A DNA stretch of 25,946 nucleotides from Actinomycetes bacterium (lineage in GTDB: Bacteria > Actinomycetota > Acidimicrobiia > Acidimicrobiales > RAAP-2), in NCBI GenBank assembly GCA_021799915.1, contig JAJYZN010000012.1, positions 1-25,946 of the forward strand, in the 5' to 3' direction. The position numbers were made by a program, and so were the translations under genes. Below are positions 8,160 to 14,597 of this stretch, in pieces (the stretch's first letter is position 1; each line of letters opens with the position of its first letter). The notes under the pieces were generated by a model, which was given only the letters and a program-made list of their open reading frames with translations, was not told the DNA's origin and ran no database searches.

Positions 8160-9095
8160 GTGCCGACACCGTCCCCTGACCAGCTACTGGGAGGGTCCAA
8201 GATCGTGATCACCGGCGTCACCGGGCAGGTGGCCGAGCCGTTGGCGCTGGCCTTGGCCGGGGAGTGTGAGGTGTACGGGGCGGCCCGGTTCTCCGACGCC
8301 GCCACCCGCGAGCGCCTGGAGGCCGCCGGGGTGCGCTGTGTCCCCGTCGACCTGGCGTCAGGGGACGTCACTGCCCTCCCGGCCGACGCCGACGTGGTGC
8401 TGAACTTCGCCGTGGTGAAGACCGGTGACTGGGATGTGGACCTGATGGCCAATGCCGGTGGTGTGGCGTGGTTGATGGAGCATCACCGCCAGGCCCGGGC
8501 GTTCTTCCACTGCTCGTCGGCGGCCGTCTACCGCCCGGCCGGGCACCGCCTCCTGGGGGAGACAGCGCCGCTCGGGGACAACCACGGCGTGTGGCCGTTC
8601 CTCCGGACCTACAGCATCTCCAAGATCGCCGCCGAGACTGCGGCCCGGTGGGGGGCGCTTCGATTCGGGGTGCCGACCACCATCGCCAGGCTGTCGGTCC
8701 CTTACGGGGACCGGGGCGGCTGGCCAGCCATCCATCTCGAGATGATGATCCACGGATCGCCCATCCCGGTGCACGTCGACCGGCCCAGCGTGTACCACCC
8801 CTTGCACCAAGACGACATCTTGGGCACCCTGCCCGGTCTGCTCGGCGGGGCGTCGGTGCCCGCCACCGTGGTGAACTGGGGCGGGCACGACGCGGTGAGC
8901 ATAGAGGAGTGGTGCGGGTGCCTCTCGGAGCTGACCGGGCTCCCGGCCACCTTCCATCCCACGCCGGACACCATCGACAGTGGAGATCTCGACTTGACCC
9001 GCATGCGCCAGTTGGCCGGCACCACGACCGTGGACTGGCGTGAGGGTCTGCGGTCCATGGTGGCGGCCCGCCATCCCGAGCTACTGGTGAGCTGA
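8160..9095 (+). CDS. NAD-dependent epimerase/dehydratase-like protein
   Basis: Extended short-chain dehydrogenase/reductase, 311 aa from the GTG at 8160. The nucleotide-binding glycine motif is GVTGQVA at residues 19-25, the catalytic Ser lies in FHCSSAAVY near 120, and the Tyr151-Lys155 pair is in YSISK. The segment HPLHQDDILGTLPGLL and the late NWGGHDAVSIEEW are typical of atypical/extended SDRs that use the C-terminal half for substrate binding. A longer open frame upstream runs through the amidohydrolase relic in antisense and is rejected. The gene stands 90 bp from the divergent amidohydrolase relic and 11 bp before the Thr-rich membrane gene. Sugar-nucleotide epimerase is not supported specifically; the substrate is unknown. 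Confidence 0.85.
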   Translation: MPTPSPDQLLGGSKIVITGVTGQVAEPLALALAGECEVYGAARFSDAATRERLEAAGVRCVPVDLASGDVTALPADADVVLNFAVVKTGDWDVDLMANAGGVAWLMEHHRQARAFFHCSSAAVYRPAGHRLLGETAPLGDNHGVWPFLRTYSISKIAAETAARWGALRFGVPTTIARLSVPYGDRGGWPAIHLEMMIHGSPIPVHVDRPSVYHPLHQDDILGTLPGLLGGASVPATVVNWGGHDAVSIEEWCGCLSELTGLPATFHPTPDTIDSGDLDLTRMRQLAGTTTVDWREGLRSMVAARHPELLVS

Positions 9096-9106
9096 ACGGG
9101 CAGGCG

Positions 9107-10021
9107 TTGAAGCTCAGCCCGAAGCAGATCGCGGCATCGGCGGCCGGGGCCATCCTGGCCGCAGTGGCGGCGTCGTTGTTCGGAGAGAAGGGCACGATCA
9201 TCGGGGTGGCTCTCGGAAGTGCGGTGGCCACGACCGCCAGCGCGCTGGTGGCCCAGTCCATCGAGAGGACCCACCACGCGGTGAAGCAGGTGGTGGTGAA
9301 GGTGCCCGGTCGCCCCTCGATCCTTCGCCGCCTGGGCGCCACCGAGGCCGCAGGAGACGTGGAGACCGGGACCGACGAGTCGCCTCTGGTCGAAGCTGGG
9401 GCGGCCGGGGAGGCGGCCGCGGTAGGGGACGCCGACGGGACGGCGGCCAGCGGTCAGGTGGGAGAGCGGACGGCGGCAAGCGGTGCGGTGGCGGAAGGGG
9501 CGCCGGATCGCCGCCTGGTGGCCCGGAGCCAGGGAAGCGGACGGGGGCCGGCGCGGCGTACGGTCTCGGGAGGAGAAGGGCGGCGCAGTTCTCGGGAGCC
9601 GGCTCCCGCCACTTCGGGGGCCCACCTGAACTGGTGGGTGCTCGCCGTGTCGATGGTGGCCGTCTTCGTCGTGGCCGTGGTCGCCATCACCGTGTTCGAG
9701 CTGGTCGCCGGGCGACCCCTGTCCTCCGTCCTCGGATCGAGCCCGGCCACGGGCGGCACCTCGGCCGGCAGCCTCTTCACCCCCTCGCCGACGACTCTCC
9801 CTCCGGCCCCGACCACCACGTCGACCACGTCCACCACCACCACGACCACTACCGCACCGCCGCGGTCGACCACCACGACCGGTCCGGGATCGACGACCTC
9901 GGTCCCCGGGTCGACGCCCAGCACGTCGACCACGACCACCACCACGACCACCACCATCCCAGGGACAAAGGGTTCGACGACGACGACCAGCCCCTCGTCG
10001 ACCTCCACGTCGGGCGGCTGA
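9107..10021 (+). CDS. two-pass membrane protein with Thr-rich C-terminal tail
   Basis: Not recognised as a named family. From a TTG start the protein has 304 residues: a hydrophobic, Gly/Ala-rich segment (about 6-48, with GTIIGVALGSAVATTASALV), a polar low-complexity region (about 70-170), a clear transmembrane helix (about 176-200, WWVLAVSMVAVFVVAVV) and an outer tail of about 95 residues made mostly of Thr, Ser, Pro and Gly. Such Thr/Ser/Pro tails occur on surface proteins of actinobacteria, where they may be glycosylated or span the wall. The start is weak: only a GGGCAGG-like stretch precedes the TTG. It follows the epimerase-like gene by 11 bp, so co-transcription is likely. The coding bias (GC-rich third positions) supports a real gene; function unknown. 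Confidence 0.7.
   Translation: MKLSPKQIAASAAGAILAAVAASLFGEKGTIIGVALGSAVATTASALVAQSIERTHHAVKQVVVKVPGRPSILRRLGATEAAGDVETGTDESPLVEAGAAGEAAAVGDADGTAASGQVGERTAASGAVAEGAPDRRLVARSQGSGRGPARRTVSGGEGRRSSREPAPATSGAHLNWWVLAVSMVAVFVVAVVAITVFELVAGRPLSSVLGSSPATGGTSAGSLFTPSPTTLPPAPTTTSTTSTTTTTTTAPPRSTTTTGPGSTTSVPGSTPSTSTTTTTTTTTIPGTKGSTTTTSPSSTSTSGG
9808..9994 (+). repeat. Thr/Ser codon low-complexity tract
   Basis: Runs of ACC/ACG/ACT codons with TCG/TCC inside the Thr-rich gene, interrupted by short Pro/Gly spacers (APPRS, TGPGS, PGSTPS). It is a degenerate trinucleotide tract, not an exact tandem array. Such tracts can change length by slippage in steps of three without breaking the frame. Confidence 0.6.
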
Positions 10022-10023
10022 GG

Positions 10024-10480
10024 GTGGCACGGGACCGTCGGGCGTCGGGGCGCGCTCGATCGGGAGTCATCGGCGTCATCGGAGACTACGAAGCCGCGAA
10101 CGAGGCGCTCATGGCCACGATGGTGACGGTGCAGCACGCAGGCGCGTCCCGATCATCACCCCACTTTCATGCTCCCTTGCCGGTCAGACCATGACAGTCC
10201 GGATCGACGACGAAACCTGGGCGGCGAGCACCTGCCAGAAGGCCACCGTCACTGAGCGCTACTACTGCAATTTCGGCGTGAATCCGAAGTACTTCGGCAC
10301 TATCGTGCCGGCCGGGCTGGTGGTTTCGGGCACGGATCAAAAGGGCGAGCCCCGAATTGTCGAGCTCCCGCACCTCCCTTCTTCGTGGCCACTCTCTTCG
10401 TGCCGCAGGCGTCGGGCACGCCGGCATCCCCCCACCCACTCCCGGTCGCCTCTCGATCGTGGAAGAGATCGAAGCGGTGA
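10024..10480 (+). pseudogene. relic of CTP-synthase-C-terminal-related glutamine amidotransferase
   Basis: Remains of a class I amidotransferase-like protein of about 230-250 aa (the group annotated as CTP synthase C-terminal region-related). The frame from the GTG at 10024 gives the family's start (GVIGDYEAANEALMATM, ending VQHAGA near 10142). In another frame, from about 10146, the family's later part follows (PIITPLSCSLAGQTMTVRI, then TERYYCNFGVNPKYFG and GEPRIVELPHLP). The middle, about 100 residues carrying the nucleophile Cys elbow, is missing. A further one-base deletion near 10377 shifts the frame, after which FFVATLFVPQASGTP can be read in the third frame to a stop at 10480. With an internal deletion and two frame breaks it cannot be functional. 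The assignment rests on my recall of family motifs. Confidence 0.7.
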
Positions 10481-10620
10481 TGGGTAAAGCCGACAGGGCG
10501 TTGCGCCCCACCCGGCAGCCACCATGATCTGGGTCGCGGGCTCGCCACCTGTGCGAGCTCGGTACCTGTGCGGTTCCGGCGCCTGTGAACGGTCCTTCCT
10601 GCGGGCCGGCACGGATCCGT

Positions 10621-11217
10621 TCAAACGGGTGGTGCCGGGTCGTACTGGATACCTCGCCGCACCTCCCGGGCCCGTTCGGTGCCGGCCAGGCGTTTGACCA
10701 AGTGAAGGGCCATGTCGATCCCGGCGGAGATGCCGGCTGAAGTGATGATGTCGCCGTCGTCGACGAAGCGCTCGTCGGCTCGGACGTCGATGCTCGGGTC
10801 GAGCTCGGCGAGCAGGTCGAGCGACCGCCAGTGGGTCGTTGCCGGGCGTCCCGTGAGGAGTCCGGCGGCGGCGAAGACCAACGAGCCGGTGCACACGCTT
10901 GCCATCAACGGCACCACCTGTCGGCGGCGGCGTACCCAGTCGAGCTGCGCCTGGTCGTGCAGCTGCGGTCGGGTGCCCTGCCCGCCCGGGTACACGAGCA
11001 CGTCGAGGGAGGGCGCGTCGGCATAGGAGTGGTCGGCTTGCACCACCAGGCCGTTGGCGCAGCGCACCAGACCCCCGGACGACGAGAGGGTCGAGACCGT
11101 GTGTCGGTCTTCGGGGAAGGTTCTGGTCCAATAGGCGAGGACCTCCCAGGGGCCGATGGCGTCGAGCTCCTCGACGTCGGCGAACAACACGATTCCGATG
11201 TGCTTTTCGGCATCCAC
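10621..11217 (-). CDS. DJ-1/PfpI family protein
   Basis: A 198-residue single-domain protein of the DJ-1/PfpI (class I amidotransferase-like) superfamily. The nucleophile elbow is ASVCTGSLVF with Cys109; an acidic residue of the EELDAIGPWEVL segment (16-26) should support it, as in isonitrile hydratase-like and AraC-N-terminal-like members; VLVYPGGQGTR forms the strand before the elbow, and GLLTGRPATTHW follows it. The closing segment (ITSAGISAGIDMALHLV) is typical of the PfpI-like cyclohexyl-isocyanide hydratase group, so hydratase or glyoxalase III-like activity is possible, but none is proven. The start is a GTG with no good ribosome site. It is isolated, flanked by a pseudogene and by transposon debris, and all key residues are kept. 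Confidence 0.87.
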   Translation of the reverse strand: MDAEKHIGIVLFADVEELDAIGPWEVLAYWTRTFPEDRHTVSTLSSSGGLVRCANGLVVQADHSYADAPSLDVLVYPGGQGTRPQLHDQAQLDWVRRRRQVVPLMASVCTGSLVFAAAGLLTGRPATTHWRSLDLLAELDPSIDVRADERFVDDGDIITSAGISAGIDMALHLVKRLAGTERAREVRRGIQYDPAPPV

Positions 11218-11613
11218 GGATCAACTCTGTCAGGTCCGCTGCGCCATCGCCTTTTCACGCAGGGGCGGTCGAGCCGAGAGACCGAGGACATCCGGCTCTC
11301 GGTCGTGGCTTCCTGACCGACAGCGGAGTACTGGCCGACGGTAGTTGCGATACGCCCGACGAATAGCACTGGCCGCTACGCCAGCTGACCCCATTCACCG
11401 CTGTTGGCTTATGCCCGAGGGGGCCTCGCTCGCCGCACCCAGTTCGATGGACGGAGCATCACCGGCTGAGCATCCCGAAGCGTTCGTGGGTTCGATATCT
11501 TCGGGATGATGGGCACGGGCAGTCTCGATGAGCACCCGGTCGACTCGCCCTACGAGAAGGACCACGACGGTGAGGGTGAAGACCCGAGCTATTGGCCCGA
11601 ACGGTTCAGCGGG
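11218..11613. other. non-coding stretch, degraded
   Basis: About 400 bases in which I find no convincing gene on either strand. Short open frames exist but show no family motif and no consistent third-position GC bias. The only clear structure is the inverted repeat at 11471-11508. The missing parts of the transposase and of vapC would be expected on this side, but I cannot recognise either here. Confidence 0.5.
11471..11508. repeat. 10-bp perfect inverted repeat with 18-bp spacer
   Basis: CATCCCGAAG at 11471-11480 is exactly complementary to CTTCGGGATG at 11499-11508. It lies in a gene-poor stretch about 105 bp before the recognisable transposase scrap. It could be a terminator stem, a remnant of a mobile element end, or chance. 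Confidence 0.55.
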
Positions 11614-11799
11614 CATACCGCACCGGAGAACCGTGAGAGCCAAGTGGTGTTCCGATGCCGGGCCTGTGGGCACGAGGACAACGCGGACATCAACGCAGCC
11701 GAGAACATCCTCGCCACCGGGCTGGCGGTCGCAGCGCGTGGAGGGACATCCCAACGGGGACCCGGTGAAGCGCGAACCACCCGACGGGCAGCAGCATGA
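11614..11799 (+). pseudogene. TnpB/OrfB zinc-ribbon C-terminal fragment
   Basis: The readable part is GHTAPENRESQVVFRCRACG followed by HEDNADINAAENILATGLA, the characteristic C-terminal zinc ribbon and Asp-Asn motif of TnpB (OrfB), the RNA-guided nuclease of IS200/IS605 elements. The second Cys pair (CRAC) is kept; the first pair is lost, with Ser where a Cys is expected before GHTAPENRE. The rest of TnpB, including the RuvC core, is absent, and the upstream codons of this frame do not resemble it. After GLAVAARGG the frame departs from the usual ending, while an adjacent frame shows the typical VKREPP tail, indicating a frameshift. Not functional. Confidence 0.8.
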
Positions 11800-11812
11800 G
11801 CCCGTCGGGAAT

Positions 11813-11832
11813 CCCACGCCTTCAGGCGTGGG
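11813..11832 (+). other. subterminal hairpin of the IS200/IS605 right end
   Basis: Perfect stem: CCCACGCC at 11813-11820, loop TTCA, GGCGTGGG at 11825-11832. In this family such hairpins are bound by the TnpA HUH transposase in single-stranded form, and the transposon end also forms part of the guide RNA of TnpB. The hairpin supplies the stop codon of the truncated vapC frame on the minus strand. Confidence 0.75.
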
Positions 11833-11956
11833 AGGAAGTCAATTCAGCGAGGCTCGCGGTCCCGAGCGAGCTCGAAGCAAGCTCGGAGGCCACCACGTCG
11901 GCGCCGGGCTCGTCGTGAATGAGGGCAAGGACCGCCGAGGCGTCCAGAACCGTCAC
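11822..11956 (-). pseudogene. vapC: vapC toxin, truncated by transposon insertion
   Basis: N-terminal 39 or so residues of a PIN-domain endoribonuclease. The GTG start at 11956 overlaps the stop of vapB (GTGA), the normal vapBC junction. The first catalytic Asp is visible in TVLDASAVLALIHDEPG, and the family-typical GTASLAE follows, where the second conserved acidic residue (Glu) lies. Immediately after this Glu the reading frame enters the transposon end (LTSSHA) and stops at 11822-11824. Normal VapC proteins have about 125-135 residues and need two further acidic residues near the C-terminus, all missing here, so the toxin should be inactive. The rest of vapC is not found to the left. Confidence 0.82.
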
Positions 11957-12195
11957 GCGCCAGCCGCGGCCAGCCGGCGTTCAGCCAGCAACTCGTCGAC
12001 GAGCGACCGTTCTTCGGTGACCGCGGGAGCCAGTTCCCGGAGCTCCGCAACTGCATCCTGCTGGCGCGCCAGGACCAGTCGCCGGCCAGCGACGTGGAGA
12101 TGTAGCCGGTCCCCGGGGGCGAGCCCGAGCGCACTTCGGACGTCGGCCGGGATGACAATTCGTCCCTGCTGCCCGAGCACCACCGTGGCATCCAT
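11953..12195 (-). CDS. vapB: AbrB/MazE-type antitoxin VapB
   Basis: An 80-residue antitoxin with an N-terminal swapped-hairpin (SpoVT-AbrB) DNA-binding domain: VLGQQGRIVIPADVRSALGL then GDRLHLHVAGRRLVL, typical of VapB antitoxins that bind and autoregulate the operon. The C-terminal 30 residues (ELRELAPAVTEERSLVDELL) form the toxin-binding tail. ATG at 12195 is preferred; ATG at 12201 would add two residues. Neither has a strong ribosome site. The stop overlaps the vapC start. With vapC truncated, the protein is an orphan antitoxin that might still repress its own promoter or neutralise other VapC toxins. Confidence 0.86.
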   Translation of the reverse strand: MDATVVLGQQGRIVIPADVRSALGLAPGDRLHLHVAGRRLVLARQQDAVAELRELAPAVTEERSLVDELLAERRLAAAGA

Positions 12196-12277
12196 AGACA
12201 TCACGTGCCACATATCGACCAAGAGTGCCAGCGCAGTGCCCCCACGCGGATCGGTGCCGGGCTCGACGGCGTGCCGG

Positions 12278-12721
12278 CTATCCGACCCGATCGTTCGGAC
12301 AGTTGAACATCCAGCGGATCCCGTAGCGGTCTTCGCAGGTTCCCCAGTACGCACCCCAGGGCATGTCCACGAGGCCGAACTGGTCACTCCCACCCTCGGA
12401 CAGGAGGCTGAAGAGCCTCTCGGTCTCGGTCCGGTCCTCGAGCTCGAGGTTGATAGTCATCGAGTTGCCGACACGCCGTTCGTGTCCGAGTGACTCGAGC
12501 AGATCGGTACCCATGAGCAGGTGACCCGCCAGGATCGGAAGCTCGACGTGCATGACCAGGTTCCGCTCGGCCGCTGACAGCTCGGGCCGGCCGGGGGAGT
12601 GGGGCATCTCACCCATCCGGGCGATCGGCGCGAGGAACTCGGTCCCGAACACGGACCGGTAGAAGTTGAAGGCCTCCTCGGTGGTGCCCATGAAGTTGAG
12701 GTACGTGCTGACCCGCGGCAT
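12278..12721 (-). CDS. VOC-family (PhnB-like) protein
   Basis: A 147-residue vicinal-oxygen-chelate protein of the PhnB/3-demethylubiquinone methyltransferase-like group (PF06983). It opens with the typical VSTYLNFMGTTEEAFNFYRS and VFGTEF; IARMGEMP, VMHVELPILAGHLLMGTD and the closing DMPWGAYWGTCEDRYGIRW complete the beta-alpha-beta-beta-beta modules. AAGGAG lies eight bases before the ATG. It starts 33 bp after the SRPBCC stop and is probably the third gene of an arsR-SRPBCC-VOC operon, a frequent combination in actinobacteria. No enzymatic activity can be assigned; members include resistance, isomerase and unknown proteins. Confidence 0.87.
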   Translation of the reverse strand: MPRVSTYLNFMGTTEEAFNFYRSVFGTEFLAPIARMGEMPHSPGRPELSAAERNLVMHVELPILAGHLLMGTDLLESLGHERRVGNSMTINLELEDRTETERLFSLLSEGGSDQFGLVDMPWGAYWGTCEDRYGIRWMFNCPNDRVG

Positions 12722-12754
12722 CTCGGTGCTCCTTCTGCTCGGTGGACACCCTCC

Positions 12755-13249
12755 TCACAGAGGAGGCGCCAGGAGTATCCCGTCAATCTGGTCGACCGCT
12801 GCGGTCATGCCCTCGGCCATTCCCATTCCGAGCATCGTCTCCATCTGGGAGAGGTCGGTGTACCGTGACACGACGGTCATCCGCGTTCGTGGACCTGTCG
12901 CCTCGAGCGTCACGTACCCCGACATCGGTGGAGTACCGGGCATGGGCTCACCATCGGGACCTGCGAGGCCGTTCATGAACTCGATGCGGTTGGGTCGGTC
13001 GATGGCCTGCATCTGCCAATAGCCCCTGCTGGCATCTCCGTCGGGCCCGGTCATGTGATAGCGGGACTCACCGCCGACGACGAATTCATGGCGGGTGAAG
13101 GTTGCCGGCCACGAGGGTGGTCCCCACCAACGTTCGAGCAGGCGCGGGTCCTCCCAGAGGGTCCAGACCCTCTCGGGCGACGCGTCGAGCACGGCGATCA
13201 CGGTGAGCGTGAGGCTCTCGGGGTCGCTGATGGTGCTGATGACGCTCAC
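12755..13249 (-). CDS. SRPBCC (AHSA1-like) domain protein
   Basis: A 164-residue START/Bet v 1-like fold protein of the activator of Hsp90 ATPase 1-like family. Diagnostic segments are VIAVLDASPERVWTLWEDPR, LLERWWGPPSWPATF, ESRYHMTGPDG, and the C-terminal helix region GMAEGMTAAVDQIDG. The fold encloses a hydrophobic pocket for small lipophilic ligands. The GTG start overlaps the stop of the ArsR gene (GTGA) and has AAGGAGG seven bases upstream inside that gene, so coupled expression is likely. Genes of this kind beside an ArsR regulator are common; the biochemical role is generally unknown. Confidence 0.88.
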   Translation of the reverse strand: MSVISTISDPESLTLTVIAVLDASPERVWTLWEDPRLLERWWGPPSWPATFTRHEFVVGGESRYHMTGPDGDASRGYWQMQAIDRPNRIEFMNGLAGPDGEPMPGTPPMSGYVTLEATGPRTRMTVVSRYTDLSQMETMLGMGMAEGMTAAVDQIDGILLAPPL

Positions 13250-13596
13250 GGCTGTCCTCCTTCATTGGCTGCGAGAATGGCGACCATCTGGTCGACCCGG
13301 TCGATCCACATTGCTTCGTACTGGTCGAGGAGGGCGACAGCCTTCGAGATGGCGCTGCCGTCGGCATGCACGATCCGTTCCCTTCCCCGCCGTTCTTTGG
13401 TGATGAGCGCTGCTCGTTCGAGCACCGCCACGTGCTTCTGCACCGCGGGGAGGCTCATCGAATAGTGCCGCGACAGAGCCGATACCGACTCGCCGCCCCG
13501 GAGGGCGCGGCGGAGGATGTCCCTCCGGGTCACGTCCGCCAGTGCCCGGAAGATCCGGTCGAGCTCCGCCTCGGTCGCTGGATTATCTACAACCAT
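13246..13596 (-). CDS. ArsR-family transcriptional regulator
   Basis: A 116-residue winged-helix repressor. RIFRALADVTRRDILRRAL and the recognition helix segment SVSALSRHYSMSLPAVQKHV, then VLERAALITKERRGRERI (wing) are diagnostic. No Cys ligand pair typical of metal sensors (CVC) is present, so it belongs to the non-metal ArsR subgroup that accompanies SRPBCC genes. ATG at 13596 is chosen because the family normally begins close to here (MVVDNPATEAELDRI); an in-frame GTG at 13614 would add six residues. The start codon lies within a near-perfect palindrome, likely its own operator, and a -10-like TAACCT is eight bases upstream, consistent with leaderless transcription. First gene of a three-gene operon. 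Confidence 0.9.
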   Translation of the reverse strand: MVVDNPATEAELDRIFRALADVTRRDILRRALRGGESVSALSRHYSMSLPAVQKHVAVLERAALITKERRGRERIVHADGSAISKAVALLDQYEAMWIDRVDQMVAILAANEGGQP

Positions 13597-13607
13597 ATAG
13601 TTGTAGG
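13588..13607 (-). promoter_or_regulatory. palindromic operator overlapping the arsR start
   Basis: CTACAAC at 13588-13594 and GTTGTAG at 13601-13607 are exact inverted repeats with a six-base centre; the 20-bp site is palindromic except one pair. It covers the start codon at 13594-13596 and directly follows the -10-like TAACCT (13605-13610, minus strand), as expected for an autorepressed ArsR promoter. Confidence 0.65.
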
Positions 13608-13698
13608 TTAGCACCCCGAGGCGACCGCGACATGAGGACCGAGGCCGCCGCCCCGTGGCCTGCTGCTTCCGGTCCGGGAGATGCCTCCTGCGGTCTGC

Positions 13699-14469
13699 CT
13701 ACGACGCCGCGGCGGGCTCGGGGGCCACATCCCCCGCTCGGTCGCCTCCCCCTGCTCCATCCTCTTCGGCCTTGGGGAAGAAGTACGCGTAGACACCGGC
13801 GGAGATAGTGCCGCCGACCAGCGGGGCCACGATGAACACCCAGAGCTGGCTCAGCGCCGACCCGCCGACGAAGAGGGCCGGGCCGAGGCTCCGGGCCGGG
13901 TTCACCGAGGTCCCGTCGATCGGGATGCCGATGATGTGGGCCAGCATCAGGGCGAAGCCGATGACCAGTCCGGCCACCAGGGCATTGCTGGCGCGCCGGG
14001 TGACGGCCAGGATCACGAAGACGAAGACGAAGGTGAGGACGACCTCGGCGGCGAAGGCGCCGGCAGCATTCACGCCGATCATCGATGCCCTCCCGTAGCC
14101 GTCGGCACCGAGGCCCATGCTGGTGTGGTACTTCGACGAGGCGTGGACGATCCCGTAGAGACCTGCGGCACCGGCGATGCCGCCGACGAACTGTGCGAAC
14201 CAGTACCACAACGCGTCAATTGGCTTGATACGTCGTGCCGCCAGGAAGCCGAGCGTCACCGCCGGATTGACGTGGCAACCCGAGATCGGCCCGATGGCGT
14301 AGACCAGGACCAGGAGCACCAGTCCGAACGCCAGAGCGGTGACGATCACCCCAGCCGAGAGACTGGTTCCGGTGATCTTGAACCCGAAGCTCAAGGTCGC
14401 CGTGCCGGCGCCGAAGAACACCAGCAACGCGGTCCCCAGGGCTTCGGCCACGATCGGTCTCGTTCTCAT
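13699..14469 (-). CDS. aquaporin (MIP family), AqpZ-like
   Basis: Channel protein of 256 residues with six predicted transmembrane helices and two half-helices. The NPA boxes are HVNPAVTLG (Asn68) and TSVNPARSLGPAL (Asn190). The selectivity-filter positions match the water-selective E. coli AqpZ: Phe48 (ALAFGL), His178 (LAHIIGIP), Thr187 and Arg193, which argues for water (or other small neutral solute) rather than glycerol transport. The last 30 residues are a hydrophilic Asp/Gly/Ala-rich cytoplasmic tail. GGAGG lies nine bases before the ATG. It is a single gene between the arsR operon and the acyl-CoA genes on the same strand, with gaps of over 100 bp on both sides, so it is likely transcribed separately. 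Confidence 0.92.
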   Translation of the reverse strand: MRTRPIVAEALGTALLVFFGAGTATLSFGFKITGTSLSAGVIVTALAFGLVLLVLVYAIGPISGCHVNPAVTLGFLAARRIKPIDALWYWFAQFVGGIAGAAGLYGIVHASSKYHTSMGLGADGYGRASMIGVNAAGAFAAEVVLTFVFVFVILAVTRRASNALVAGLVIGFALMLAHIIGIPIDGTSVNPARSLGPALFVGGSALSQLWVFIVAPLVGGTISAGVYAYFFPKAEEDGAGGGDRAGDVAPEPAAAS

Positions 14470-14597
14470 CCTCTCCGACCTCCGTTCGTTCCATCACGCG
14501 GTCAAACGCCGGTTCGAGTATCACATGGCGCCCCAATGGATTGGTGGACGGTGCTCGTCGGGGACGGGCGGCGATGGTCGTACCAGCGCCGGCGTGC

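Larger units (their letters stand above)
11614..11842 (+). mobile_element. IS200/IS605-type element, right-end remnant
   Basis: The 3' part of a transposon of the TnpB-carrying IS200/IS605 group: a zinc-ribbon coding scrap, then a perfect subterminal hairpin at 11813-11832, then GGAGGAAG and TCAA at 11839-11842. IS200/IS605 elements have imperfect palindromes near each end, no terminal inverted repeats, and a right-end cleavage tetranucleotide that is TCAA in IS608. The boundary at 11842 is supported because vapC coding sequence begins immediately after it. The left end is not recognisable, so the true length is unknown and the left coordinate marks only the first similarity. Confidence 0.72.

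Noticed and set aside
9808..9994. CRISPR-like or minisatellite array
   Set aside because: The repetition comes from Thr codons in a coding frame; there are no equal spacers or exact repeats.
10192..10194. A TGA that might encode selenocysteine, since relatives of the relic include selenoproteins
   Set aside because: This TGA is in the frame of the N-terminal scrap after the deletion, not in the family-like frame, and no SECIS-like context was evident.
10191..10487. A separate 98-aa hypothetical gene
   Set aside because: Its first 60 residues continue a family pattern that begins upstream and its tail is out of frame; it is part of the amidotransferase relic.
11395..11817. Minus-strand frame of 140 codons with a hydrophobic segment
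   Set aside because: It runs antisense through the transposase scrap and its codon usage lacks the GC-rich third positions of real genes here.
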